Below, piece after piece: positions 23,784 through 34,090 of a stretch of DNA of 43,288 nt. Source of the stretch: Anaeromyces robustus (lineage: Eukaryota > Neocallimastigomycota > Neocallimastigomycetes > Neocallimastigales > Neocallimastigaceae); assembly GCA_002104895.1 (NCBI GenBank), contig MCFG01000328.1, positions 37,501 to 80,788 of the forward strand, given 5' to 3'. The notes beneath the pieces were generated by a model that saw only the letters and a list, made by a program, of their open reading frames with translations, did not search any database and was not told where the DNA came from. Position numbers and translations under genes: made by a program. Positions within the stretch are counted from its first letter, which is position 1. Each line of letters opens with the position of its first letter.

Positions 23784-26021
23784 TATAATAATAATAATAA
23801 TAATTATAATAATAATAATAATTATAGTAATAATAACCATTATTATTATAATTATTATCATTATAATTATTGATGTTTAATAATATATTTTATAAATAAA
23901 AATATATATAATATTTATGAAATATTATATATTTCATATATTTTATAATACATATATATACATATATATACTAATATTTATTTTATATATATATTAATAT
24001 TTATTTTATATATATAAAAAATATTTTATATTTTAGCAAATTAAATGGTGTTGAATTCATTAAAGATAGTGAAGATAATTTAAAAATTATTAAGATTACT
24101 ACCTCTACTGCTTCTGTTGAGGTATAATAATTAGTATTTAATGAATTTTATGTTTATATTTATATATTTTATATATATTTAGTTATTAAATTTATTAGGA
24201 TATATATAGAACTAACTATAAATAAATAAATAAATAAATATAAATATATTGATAATAAAATTAACTAAATTAACATAAATTATATTATTTTAATTATTAT
24301 ATATTTTTTTAACTATAGATTTATAGATTTGGTGCCACCTTAACTTCATGGATTGTTGATGGTGAAGAAAGAATTTTCTTAAGGTAAATAATAATTTATA
24401 GATTTTTATATTCTTAGTAAAAGAAAAAAATTAAAAATATATTTATTATTTATTTATTTATTATATAGATCTTTTTTTTTTATTTTAATAATTATATAAT
24501 TTATTAATTCTTTTTTTATTTTTATTTTTTATTTTTTATTTTTATATAATTTATTTATATATTTTTTATATATTCAATATAATATAGTAAAAAGGCTGTT
24601 TTAGACGGTACTGGTCCAATTCGTGGTGGTATTCCACTTGTTTTCCCACAATTCAAGGCTGATTTAACCGAAGATCTTCCATTCCACGGTATATATTTAT
24701 TATATATTTATATTTATAAAATAAATTATGTTAAAAAATACAATCATTATTTTAGTTTGTATATTGTAAAAAGAAAAAATTTTTAAAAATTTATTTTTAA
24801 TATTTAATATATTAAAATAAAATTTTTATTTTAAAATTAATTTTATAATTAGGTTTTGCTAGAATTTCTAACTGGAGATTAGGTGCTATTGATGCTACTT
24901 CTGAAGATAGAAAAGAAATTTCTTTCAGTAAGATATCTATAATATATAATATTTAATTTAAATTTAAATTTAAATTTATATATAAATCTTTAAAAAAAAA
25001 ACAAAAAACAAAAAAAACAAAAAAAAACAAAAAAAAAAGAATTAATATTAATAATATATTAATAATATTACAATTATAATAGTTTTAACTAATGATGAAG
25101 TTAATGAAGAATATCTCAAAATTTGGCCACATCAATTTGAATTAGTTTACACTGTTACTTTAGATGGTAAATAAATATGATAAATATAAAAATAAAATTA
25201 TAATTATAAATAAAAGAACAACAATAGATATATAAAAATAAATGAAAAAAAAAAACATATTTATAAATCAAACATCATCATTAATATTCTTTATTTTTTT
25301 TTTTATTTTATTAATTGTTATTAAAAATATTAATATAATAATTAATAAAAGGAAAATCATTAAAAACTAACATGAAGATTACAAATACTGGTGATGACAA
25401 ATTCTTATTCAACACTCTTTTACATACTTATTACAATGTTAAGGTATGTATAAAAGTTTATTATTTAAAATACCAATAATATAATATAATATAATATATA
25501 TGTATAATATATATGTATAATATATATGTATATATATATGTATATGTATAAAAAAAATCATGAAATCATTTAAATTAATTAATTAATTATATTGATCTGA
25601 TAATTTTTTTTTTATTTTTATTATAATTATTCTATATAATTAGGATTTAACTAAGGCTGGTGTATATGGATTATTAGGTAATACTTATATTGATACTACC
25701 CCAGAAGGTAATTATGAAAGAAAGGTTGAAGACAGAGAAAGAGTTCCAATTGTTAAGGAAACTGATTACATTTACGTTGATGTTAACCAAAACTTATTCA
25801 AGGCCCAAACTGGTTTTGAAAATGATATTAACATTGAAAAGTATACTTTTCAAGATGTTATTATTTATAATCCATGGATTGCTAAATCTAGAACTTTAGA
25901 AGATCTTGGTGAAGAAGGTTACCCACATATGCTTTGTGTTGAAGTTGGTAGAGTTTCTCAACCAATTGAACTTGAAGCTGGTTCTGTTTATGAAGGTGGT
26001 CAAACTATTACTGTTGAATAA
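23412..26021 (+). CDS. Secreted hexose-6-phosphate mutarotase-like protein (8 exons)
   Basis: Exons 23412-23719, 24037-24121, 24319-24383, 24588-24688, 24853-24927, 25083-25166, 25352-25443 and 25644-26021 join in frame to 395 residues. Introns are 155-317 bp, all GT-AG. The domain (about 105-395) matches glucose-6-phosphate 1-epimerase (YMR099C/YeaD family), which interconverts alpha and beta hexose-6-phosphate: RFGATLTSW, GGIPLVFPQF, FHGFARISNW (His186), LHTYYNV (His264), NPWIAKS and MLCVEVGR (Glu370). His264 and Glu370 are spaced as the yeast catalytic pair. Unlike typical cytosolic members it starts with a signal peptide (MKFNLLLLVLASGLVSA) and an acidic Pro/Thr/Glu linker with a Cys cluster (ICCADGTC, QCE). 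Stopping at the apparent exon-1 TAA (23721) would give only a 103-residue protein; splicing at GTAATA joins it to the domain. Its real substrate outside the cell is unknown. Confidence 0.9.
23747..23875. repeat. Self-complementary AAT/ATT microsatellite in intron 1
   Basis: About 25 AAT-type units are followed by a shorter run of ATT-type units (from about 23835), so the intron RNA could form a hairpin just downstream of the first donor site. Confidence 0.8.
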
Positions 26022-26595
26022 ATAAAATAAATGTGAAAAATAAATGGGATAAAAAAAAAAAAAGCCTATAAAATATAAAATATAAAATAAATCCAATATA
26101 AAATTAAAATTAAAAAAATAAAATTAAAATTAAAAAAAAAACTAGAAATTAGATAATATATTATATAAAAAAAATATAATATATCTATTATATTAATATA
26201 ATTTTAAATATTATATAATATTTTTAATAAAAAAAAAAAAAGGTTTAAAATTATATTAATAATAATATTAAAAAGATATAATAATATATATATATATATA
26301 TATCTATACATATGTATTGTAATTTTTTTTTTTTTACTAAATAATATCTAAAATAATAAACTATTAATTAGATTTAATAGTAAAAAAAAAATAAATAATA
26401 AAAAAAAAAAAAGAATAAAAACTAAAATAAAAAAATAAAATTAAATATATAAAATTAAAAAAAAATAGATAAAACAAATAAATTTAAACAAAAATTAAAA
26501 AAAAATAAAATAAATAAAATAAAACATTAATTTAATTAAAAAGTCTTTAAATAAATCATAAGAAAGAAATTAGAGAGAAAAAGTGAACTTATAAT

Positions 26596-26632
<37 letters not shown>

Positions 26633-26677
26633 AAGACGAATAATAAAATTTTGGAATTTTACCTACTATAATAAATT

Positions 26678-26708
<31 letters not shown>

Positions 26709-26720
26709 GTGTTGGGTTAA
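26022..26720. other. AT-rich intergenic stretch
   Basis: Poly-A and poly-T tracts, including T32 at 26600-26631, a TA tract near 26283-26301 and AAAT repeats near 26670-26705. The first 100 bases are the 3' flank of the mutarotase gene. No gene seen. Confidence 0.7.
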
Positions 26721-27273
26721 TTAAAAAGAATTAATTTTTTATTTTATACACTTAATATTCATCGTGATCAATATACTATATATGAAAATAATACTAAAGA
26801 ATTTTATAAAGAATTAAATGCAGAATGTAATATCGATAAATTATTAGAAATAGCAAAAAAGGAAATATTTTTGTATGAACCATTAAATAAACATGAAAAA
26901 ATTAAAAATCATGAAAAAGTCGTAGAAATAAGTATAAATAGTTATCAATGTTTCGAAATTTTTAATATAAATCAATATAACGAATTCATAAAATTATTAA
27001 AATATCATAATTCTTGGCATTGTATGGGTTCTTTATTTCAACAAATATTAGTTATCCCTAATGAATATTTAATAAATTTATTATTTAATGATAATAATAT
27101 AGATGACTTTAGAGACCCATTATATAATAATATTGATCCTAATCTATTTTTGTATTATTTATGTAAATATAAATTAATATCAAATAATATATTTAAATTA
27201 TTTGGAAATATGAATATTGATTTGTTAACGGCAATATATATATATAATTTTTTTTATTTAAAGGATTCATTTT

Positions 27274-27285
27274 ATGATATATCAA
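27274..27285. repeat. Target-site duplication, left copy
   Basis: ATGATATATCAA, identical to 27714-27725 on the far side of the retroposon. Confidence 0.85.
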
Positions 27286-27713
27286 TTTTTTTTTATAGAC
27301 TTATCATGTGATTTTTCACATGAATGTATCGGAATTAAATTCCCTGCCTTACATTTTCGGCGTCGACGCCCTTGGTATATTCATATATTTTACATTTGTA
27401 CTTAAACCCTAACGCTAACTTAATAACGGGTCCAGTCTACAAGCCCCACATATGAATAGTAGTCACCAAGGAAACCGCCCAATAATTTAGAGCCGCACCC
27501 CACATTATTAGACTTAAAGATCTACTCATATTCTTATATTATTTAATGAGGCGTGAGTAGCTACGCCTCATACTATACCTGTGCACTACCTTGCCACAGT
27601 GTAAAACCCGTGAAGGAGAAAACCACTTGTGCTTGGGGTAGATGCGGTGTCGATCCAGAAGCCTTATGTATGCTAAGGAAACGCCTTAACAACCAGGATA
27701 GAAACTGGTCGAC
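27286..27713 (-). mobile_element. SINE-like retroposon, 428 bp, with A9 tail and 12-bp target duplication
   Basis: A block visibly richer in G/C than anything near it sits inside the coding frame above. Read on the minus strand it starts GTCGACCAG at 27713 and ends CTATA plus nine A at 27294-27286. Identical 12-bp copies ATGATATATCAA flank it, which with the A tail is the signature of LINE-driven retroposition. It has no open frame of note. The 5' end can fold: a closing helix GTCGA/TCGAC around hairpins CCAG/CTGG and GTTAAGG/CCTTAGC. A sequence fitting the Pol III B box GWTCRANNC (GATCGACAC, 27655-27647) lies 59 bases from the start, as in tRNAs. Further hairpins: 27546-27571, 27304-27323, 27331-27343 and the palindrome GGCGTCGACGCC (27359-27370). 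Source RNA not recognised. Confidence 0.8.
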
Positions 27714-27725
27714 ATGATATATCAA
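27714..27725. repeat. Target-site duplication, right copy
   Basis: ATGATATATCAA, identical to 27274-27285. Taking out one copy plus the insert restores the host reading frame, an independent confirmation of the borders. Confidence 0.85.
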
Positions 27726-28761
27726 AATTAGTAAAAAATTTGAATAGAGAAATTCTAATCAATAAAATTGTATATTTATTTGGAAGAGATATTAATATAT
27801 TGGAATTTATTATAAATAATTTAATTAAAAATGGATTAATAACTAATGGTTCGAATTATTGTTTACCAGCTATCTTACCATTAGAAACTTTAAAAAAATA
27901 TTCTTCAAAAATTTATAAACCTAATCAATTTTATTTAAAATTAGAAAATAAAAAATTAGAAAAAAACTATTAATACTATTTATAATGATCACGGTATAGA
28001 AAATATATATAGATCAAAAAAAATAACTTCTTATCATAGTATTATAAATCAAAAATATGGTATTTCTTTTGAAGAATATAATATGGAATTATTGAAACTT
28101 AGTAATAATAAATATAGGAGTCATTCTGGAAACGTATTCTTTTTTCCTTTATTTGAAAATGAAGAAATATTTAATTAATTGTTCAAAGAAGATTTATTTT
28201 TACTTAAGCACAATAATAAAAATTTGAAAAATCTTTTTATAAATAAAAAAATAAAATGTTTGGCAGAAAAATATTATGAAGAACAATATAAACGTTTGCA
28301 ATTCAAAAAATATAATAGAGAGTATAAATATATAAAAAATTATTTTATTAGGAATAAATATATATTTCCACCAGATTTTGAGTCCTGTGAGATTAAAGAT
28401 TTAGAAGAATTAATATTATATCAAATAAAATCATTTAAATGGGATATTTTAAATGATAACCTTGATAAAATTTTAGAAGATCCAAATTTTATTATTACTC
28501 AATTTGCTAATAAATATATGGATAATAGTATATTTATTACTTTAATTAAATTTTGTTATATTATTTCTTTGATTCATAATAATTATTCTAAATTTATGAT
28601 ATATACCTTAGTTCAGTGTATGCCTTTAAAATTATATATAAAAAATAACATTATTTATCTTATCAGTCGAAGAAATACATATGATAGATTTGATTTTGAA
28701 ATGGAAATGTTTGGTTCACTTATAGAAATACCTATATTACGTCAATACTTGAATATTAAAT

Positions 28762-28957
28762 ATGAATAACTATTTTAAAATGCTATTAATTATATTATTT
28801 TTTATTATTCATGGTAATTATCAAAATAATAATATTAAAAATTGCTATTGATGCTTGTAGAAATAATAAATTATGTAAAAGTAGATATCATAACCTAAAT
28901 GAAAATAATAATGATAGATATGTGGAAGATGAAGATATTAACATTTTTTCAAAATGA
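28762..28957 (+). pseudogene. Possible small secreted-peptide gene, broken or spurious
   Basis: ATG at 28762 overlaps the stop of the previous frame and gives MNNYFKMLLIILFFIIHGNY, a signal-peptide-like start, ending at TGA 28849-28851. An adjoining frame continues with coding-like AIDACRNNKLCKSRYHNLNE and an acidic end, stopping at TGA 28955-28957. The two would need a frame change to be one product. No family recognised; could equally be a decayed tail of the preceding gene. Confidence 0.25.
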
Positions 28958-30029
28958 CATATTATTTATACATTCAAAAATATTAGAAAAATTAGCAATA
29001 AAAATAATACTAATAATTCATTAGAAAAAAGTATATTTTTATAAGAATAGTATCTTTTGATAATTATTTCATTTAAATACTATCTTATAAACAAATCAAT
29101 GACGTAACACATAAACATAACTCTACATGTAGATGTACAAATAGAGAATTCTTTTATAGTTTTTTTTTTTTAAGATTTAAGATAGAACGTTCTATTGTTT
29201 TGTATAATGTTTTATTTATTTCATTTTAATTCAAAACTATTTTAAAATAAATAAAAGTAATAATCTTTATCTTTTAATTATTATATATATTATATATATA
29301 TATATATTTGTATATATATAATTTTGTATCTTATTTAACGTTTTACATATATGTAATTTCAATAAAGTAGTAAACATAATAAAAAACTCATTAATAATTA
29401 TACTATCTTATATATTTAAATTAAAAAATATAGTATATATATTATACATTGTAAATACTTTTAAAAATATATATATATATATTAAATATAGGTCTATATA
29501 TATTTAATATTTTTAAAAAATAATAATATACCTTTTATATTAAATTTTTTTTAAATAAAAAAAATATAAAAATATATATTTTATTAAAGTTTTATAAAAA
29601 TATCATATAATTTTATTCCTTTCTATTTTATTTTATTTTAATTTATTGAAAAAATTTTTAACTATAATAAAAATATTAATAATTAGCTTATTAATAAATG
29701 TAATAATAGAAAAGGAAATTTTTATTATGTTTAAAATTTTTTTATAAAATATTTACATAAGTAGAAAAATATTTTATTACTAGTTTAATATACATTTGAA
29801 AATTCAATAAGTTTTATTTGAATTTTATTACTATATTTTTTTAAACATAAAAATATCTTCCTTCAAATCAAATCTAAGATCTACCATATTTATTGTTTTT
29901 TATTTTATACATTTTCAAATTATCATAATAAGATAATTTTCTATACGTGATAATGATTCCGTCATTTGGAATTTGATTCTGCTGATTACTTTTTTTATTT
30001 TATTTCTTTTTTATTTTCAATTCTATTTC
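28958..30029. other. AT-rich intergenic stretch
   Basis: TA tracts near 29284-29305 and 29470-29485, homopolymers, and a 12-base palindrome TCTACATGTAGA near 29122. No gene seen. Confidence 0.65.
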
Positions 30030-30116
30030 TTCTTCATTTTTAATGTTAAAGTCACTTGCCCAAAACAATAGTTTTTGAACAATTTTATTTTTAAATTTAT
30101 CTTTATATTTTTCCAT

Positions 30117-30159
<43 letters not shown>

Positions 30160-30195
30160 TGTATTTATTTATTTATTTATTTATTTATTTATTTT
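30117..30195. repeat. TTTA tetranucleotide microsatellite
   Basis: About 19 TTTA units with one G interruption (GTAT). Confidence 0.9.
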
Positions 30196-30485
30196 TCAAT
30201 ATTTTAAATTTAATATCTGGTAATTATTTGATTTTTTTTTTGGTTTTCTGATACCTGTTCCTATTGTTGCTTCATCTTTTACTGCCTTTTTATTACTACG
30301 TTTCTAAATTTTTCGGATTTTATTAATAAATTTAGATTATCAATATCGATGTTATTATCATCAGGTATAGTATTGTTTTAAATGGAGACGACATTTAATG
30401 CATTTTCAATAGTTTTATTGAAAGTTACACCTACAGAGCGATTTATTTGAGAAAGTAATTTTTTTCATATTTTTAACTTAAATCT

Positions 30486-30577
30486 TTATTTTATTTTTAT
30501 TTTTTTATTTTTTATTTTTTATTTTTTATTTTTTATTTTTTATTTTTTATTTTTTATTTTTTATTTTTTATTTTTTT
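30486..30577. repeat. TTTTTTA heptanucleotide microsatellite
   Basis: About a dozen units of ATTTTTT, with TTTTA variants at the left end. Confidence 0.85.
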
Positions 30578-30790
30578 GAATTTTTCATTTTATTGGTGTT
30601 AGATAATTAGTTTATTTTTCCAATATTTTCTCCATTAGAATTAAAAATATCTTTCATTATATTAGCTAATAATACTAATCAAATTGATCTAACTTACTTG
30701 ATTCATTCTGGGTTTCCTTTAAGATTATTTTATCTGAATTCAAGATTTCTTTCATAAACGTCAAGGAAAAAAGTATTGAGTTATAATATT

Positions 30791-31389
30791 CAGTGTCAGT
30801 AATATATTTTAGTATTTATTTTACTTTTATTAAATTTTATTATTTTTTTATACTTAATTTTTACTATACTTTATTATTTTATTTTACATTTCTTATTTTA
30901 TTCTACTTTTCTTATTTTATTCTACTTTTATTAAATTTTAATTTATTTATATATATTAATTTCTTATTTTATATTTTTATTTTTATTTTTATTTTTATTT
31001 TTATTTTTAATTCACTATTAAAATAATTACTATCTAATTAAATATTGAATATTAAAGGTAAGATAAAATAAATTTCAAAAAAAGAAATAAATCTTTAAAA
31101 AAAATATTAAAATAAAATATTAAAAAAAATAAAAAGTATAATAAAAAATATAAAAATTGAATATAAAAAAAATTTTTTTTTTTGAATAAAAAAAAAAGAT
31201 TAAATTGTTTTTAATAAATTTTTTTATTTTAAAGTTACAAATGTATAAGATTATAATTTTATAATTTTAATTTATATTTTATAGATTAAAATTTTAAAGA
31301 AGATTCTTTTTTAATTTTTTAAAAAATTATTTTTAAATATATATAATTAATTAATTAATTAATCAATTAATTATAAAATAATTAAATAC

Positions 31390-31421
<32 letters not shown>

Positions 31422-31950
31422 TTGATTTGTTTTATAATATTAAATAAAAACAATAATTTTATTATATTATTTGTAAATTTAATTTGTCATTATAGTTATT
31501 TTATGAATATTTTCCCTTTTTTAATATCTATATACCTATATAAATTTTTTTTATTATTCTGTAAAAAAATTAATATATATAATATATATATTTTATATAA
31601 TTTTATATAAAAATTAAAATATATATATATATATTATATAATTTTAAATATAATTATGGAGATAAATATAATTTTTAATATTTAAATCTTTTATAATTAA
31701 TAGATATAATAATTTATATTTAATTGTCATGGGAAATCGTGTAATAAAAATGATGACATTCAATAACTTCATTTACAAACATATATTTAATAAGATAAAT
31801 TTCATACTCAGAAGAAATATTTATAAAAATTTCTGAATATAAATATATATAACTTTATATCTAAAAAAAATAGATTTCAGAGAAAGTATAATTTATATAA
31901 ATATAAAATTTCTAATTTCATCTCTATTTATATTTGTAAATTTATATAAT
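30791..31950. other. AT-rich intergenic stretch
   Basis: TTTTAT repeats near 30975-31010, a TTA tract near 31391-31421 and TA tracts near 31619-31635. Open frames here are simple-sequence artefacts. The right end is the 3' flank of the ankyrin gene. Confidence 0.65.
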
Positions 31951-33929
31951 TTATCCTAATATGATTTTCTTAATTAAAGACCTATACGAAAATTTATTTG
32001 ATTCTTTTGATTCTTTTTTCAATTCTATTTCTTTTTCTTTTTCTTTTTCTTTTTTCTTTAGATAATTATAGATTTTATATTGCTTTTTACATTTAGCATA
32101 ATCTATTAGACTACAATTATCATAATTTTTACAGTTAAGATCTATTCCTTCATCTATTAAAAATTTAAGTTCTTCTAGCTTTCCCTCCCTTATACATGCA
32201 AATGCAGCATTAAAATTACCATTAGTAGTATGATTAATATCAATTCCATTTTTTACCAAATATTTAATTATTTCTATATCTGCACGTCCAATACCTAGGG
32301 TTAAAGCGTTTCCTCCGTCATTTGCTTGTTCATTAATATCTATACCATATTCTATTAAATATTTTACTATTTCAAATTTATTATGACCGCAAACTTCTAT
32401 TAATGCGTTATATCCCAGATTATTTTTATCTTTAATATTACCACCTTTACTTATTAAATATTTAACCATATCTAAATTACTTGTCTTTGAAGCATAGAGG
32501 AAAGCGGTATATCCTCTAGTATTTTTTAAATGAATATTTATTCCCTTTTCAACTAATAATTGAACTATTTTTAAATTTTTTTTTTCGATAGCATACATTA
32601 AGGCACTTTTTTTTTACGATTTACAGCATTAATATCTGCACCATTTTCAATAAGAAAATTAACCATTTCAATATCGTTATTATTACAAGCAGTCATTAAT
32701 AGTGTATCTCCGTTGTTGTATTTACCATCAAGTTTAACTCCTTTTTCAGTCATATATTTAATAAGATCAATATTTTTATGTTCATAAAGAAATGCTAAGA
32801 TATCTTTACTATTACTATTTTTAAGATTATTACCATACATATCTATATCGTTGTCAATTAAATAAACAGCTATATCTTTATAATTTTTATCTATAGCATA
32901 AAATAAAGCATTCCAACCATTACTAAATGAACAAACATTAATATTTATTTGTTTTTCTACTAGATATTGAACTATTTCTAGATCTCCCTTTTCTGTAGCA
33001 TAGATTAAGGAATTTTTATTATCATAATCTCTTTCGTTAATTCTTATATTATTTTCTATTAAAATTTTAATAATATTTAAATTTCCAACTTGTGAAGCAA
33101 TCATTAAACTATTTACACCTTCACTATCTATTTCATTAATATTTACACCACATTCAATTAACCGCTTTATTATAGAACTTTTATTGAATTTACACGCTGT
33201 TAATAATAATTCATAACCACCTTTTCTCTTAAATACTTTAGCTTTATTATCATATTTTAATAATAATTCAATAACTTTTTCATTATCACTTTTTATCGCA
33301 AGTTCATACATAGACTTAGTTATTTCTACTGTTTTATTTTCAGTTTCCATTTTTTCGTTAATATAAGACATTTTTAAAGTATTACACTTATATAAATTAA
33401 GTAATTCAATAATAAATTCATTTTTAAAATTTAAATTTTCAAAGATAATTTTTATCAATTCATAAATTTTTTCATTACTGTCAATTGAATTTATTTTACT
33501 TTCAGTATTAGAATTATTATTAGTACTATTATTATTATTATTTTTATTAAGTAAATATTCAATAAAATGTAAATTTTTAAATTTATAATTTATATCGATA
33601 TTTTTGGCTAAAATGTATTTTAAATTCGATTTATCTAATTTTTTTTTGTTATATAAATAAAATAATATATTTTCTTTATTTTTATTCAAAGCATTTATAT
33701 TTGCTCCCTCTTTTAATAATAAATCGGCTATATCAAATTTATGGTTCTCTATTGCAACATAGATAGGATATTTTTTTTGGTACTCATTATTAAGACTTGA
33801 AAAATATGGCAATAATAATTTTATCATATCAATTGTACCATTGTTTTCAATGGCATATATTAAATAATAAGATTTTGAATAAAGTAATTTTAAGGATGTT
33901 AAATTTATTATTTCTTTTATGTCTTTCAT
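31951..33929 (-). CDS. Ankyrin-repeat protein, about 16 repeats, one frame change
   Basis: Starts at ATG 33929 (MKDIKEIINL). The first frame (443 residues) and second frame (to TAA 31951) are separated only by a T9 run at 32607-32615. One more base there would join NRKKK to SALMYAIEKK, a normal ankyrin repeat start, giving about 659 residues. Roughly 16 repeats of the type G.N.L..A....DIEIVKYLIENGIDIN can be counted, with an Asn-rich break (about residues 136-150) near repeat 3 and a Lys/Glu tail at the C-terminus. Ankyrin stacks bind other proteins; the partner is unknown. No signal peptide or other domain. The frame change may be a homopolymer sequencing error or a real loss. Single exon. 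Confidence 0.8.
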
Positions 33930-33965
33930 GATTTTTTTAAATATTATTTAAAAAAATATATTTTT

Positions 33966-34090
33966 ATATTTATATTTATATTTATAATTATTTGCATTTT
34001 TTACTGCCTAATTTATATTTATAATTATTTGCATTTTTTACTGCATAATTTATATTTATAATTATTTGCATTTTTTACTGCATAATTTAT
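33966..34090. repeat. 37-bp tandem repeat upstream of the ankyrin gene
   Basis: Three copies of a unit containing ATTATTTGCATTTTTTACTG, with GCATTT landmarks at 33994, 34031 and 34068, plus a partial fourth (TTTACTGCCTAATTTATA near 34092). It starts about 40 bases upstream of the start codon on the minus strand, in the likely promoter or leader. Confidence 0.85.

Larger units (their letters stand above)
26721..28769 (+). pseudogene. Unrecognised Asn/Ile/Lys-rich protein gene, interrupted by a SINE
   Basis: A coding-like frame is open from 26721 and runs to 27285, where a 428-bp insertion begins. Beyond the second target copy the frame resumes exactly, YDIS then KLVKNLNREILINKIVYLF, on to about 27965. 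There a frame change in an A-rich run leads to a further frame with one TAA (28176-28178) and the final stretch to TAA 28767-28769 (ending ILRQYLNIKYE). About 540 residues can be followed. No early ATG is present in frame, so the start, or a first exon, is lost or missed. It is rich in aromatic and hydrophobic residues but has no membrane segment or known motif. Family not recognised. With an insertion, a frame change and a stop it looks non-functional. Confidence 0.6.
30030..30790 (-). pseudogene. Heavily decayed coding remnant, unrecognised
   Basis: Short coding-like pieces follow one another on the minus strand: FMKEILNSDKIILKETQNE, LANIMKDIFNSNGENIGKI, LLSQINRSVGVTFNKTIEN, KKAVKDEATIGTGIRKPKKK and KNKIVQKLLFWASDFNIKNE. 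They lie in different frames with stops between, and two simple-sequence tracts (30117-30195 and 30486-30577) have expanded within. The last piece has a Lys/Glu-rich end and stop near 30030. Nothing identifies the family; it may be a host gene or part of an old element. Confidence 0.35.

Noticed and set aside
27404-27419. Telomere-like AAACCCTAACGCTAAC
   Set aside because: A single degenerate unit inside the SINE, no tandem array; not a telomere and too short for a telomerase RNA template claim.
27286-27713. Hammerhead, HDV-like ribozyme or group I/II intron in the insert
   Set aside because: No CTGANGA/GAAA core on either strand and no recognisable intron core; the A tail and target duplication point to retroposition instead.
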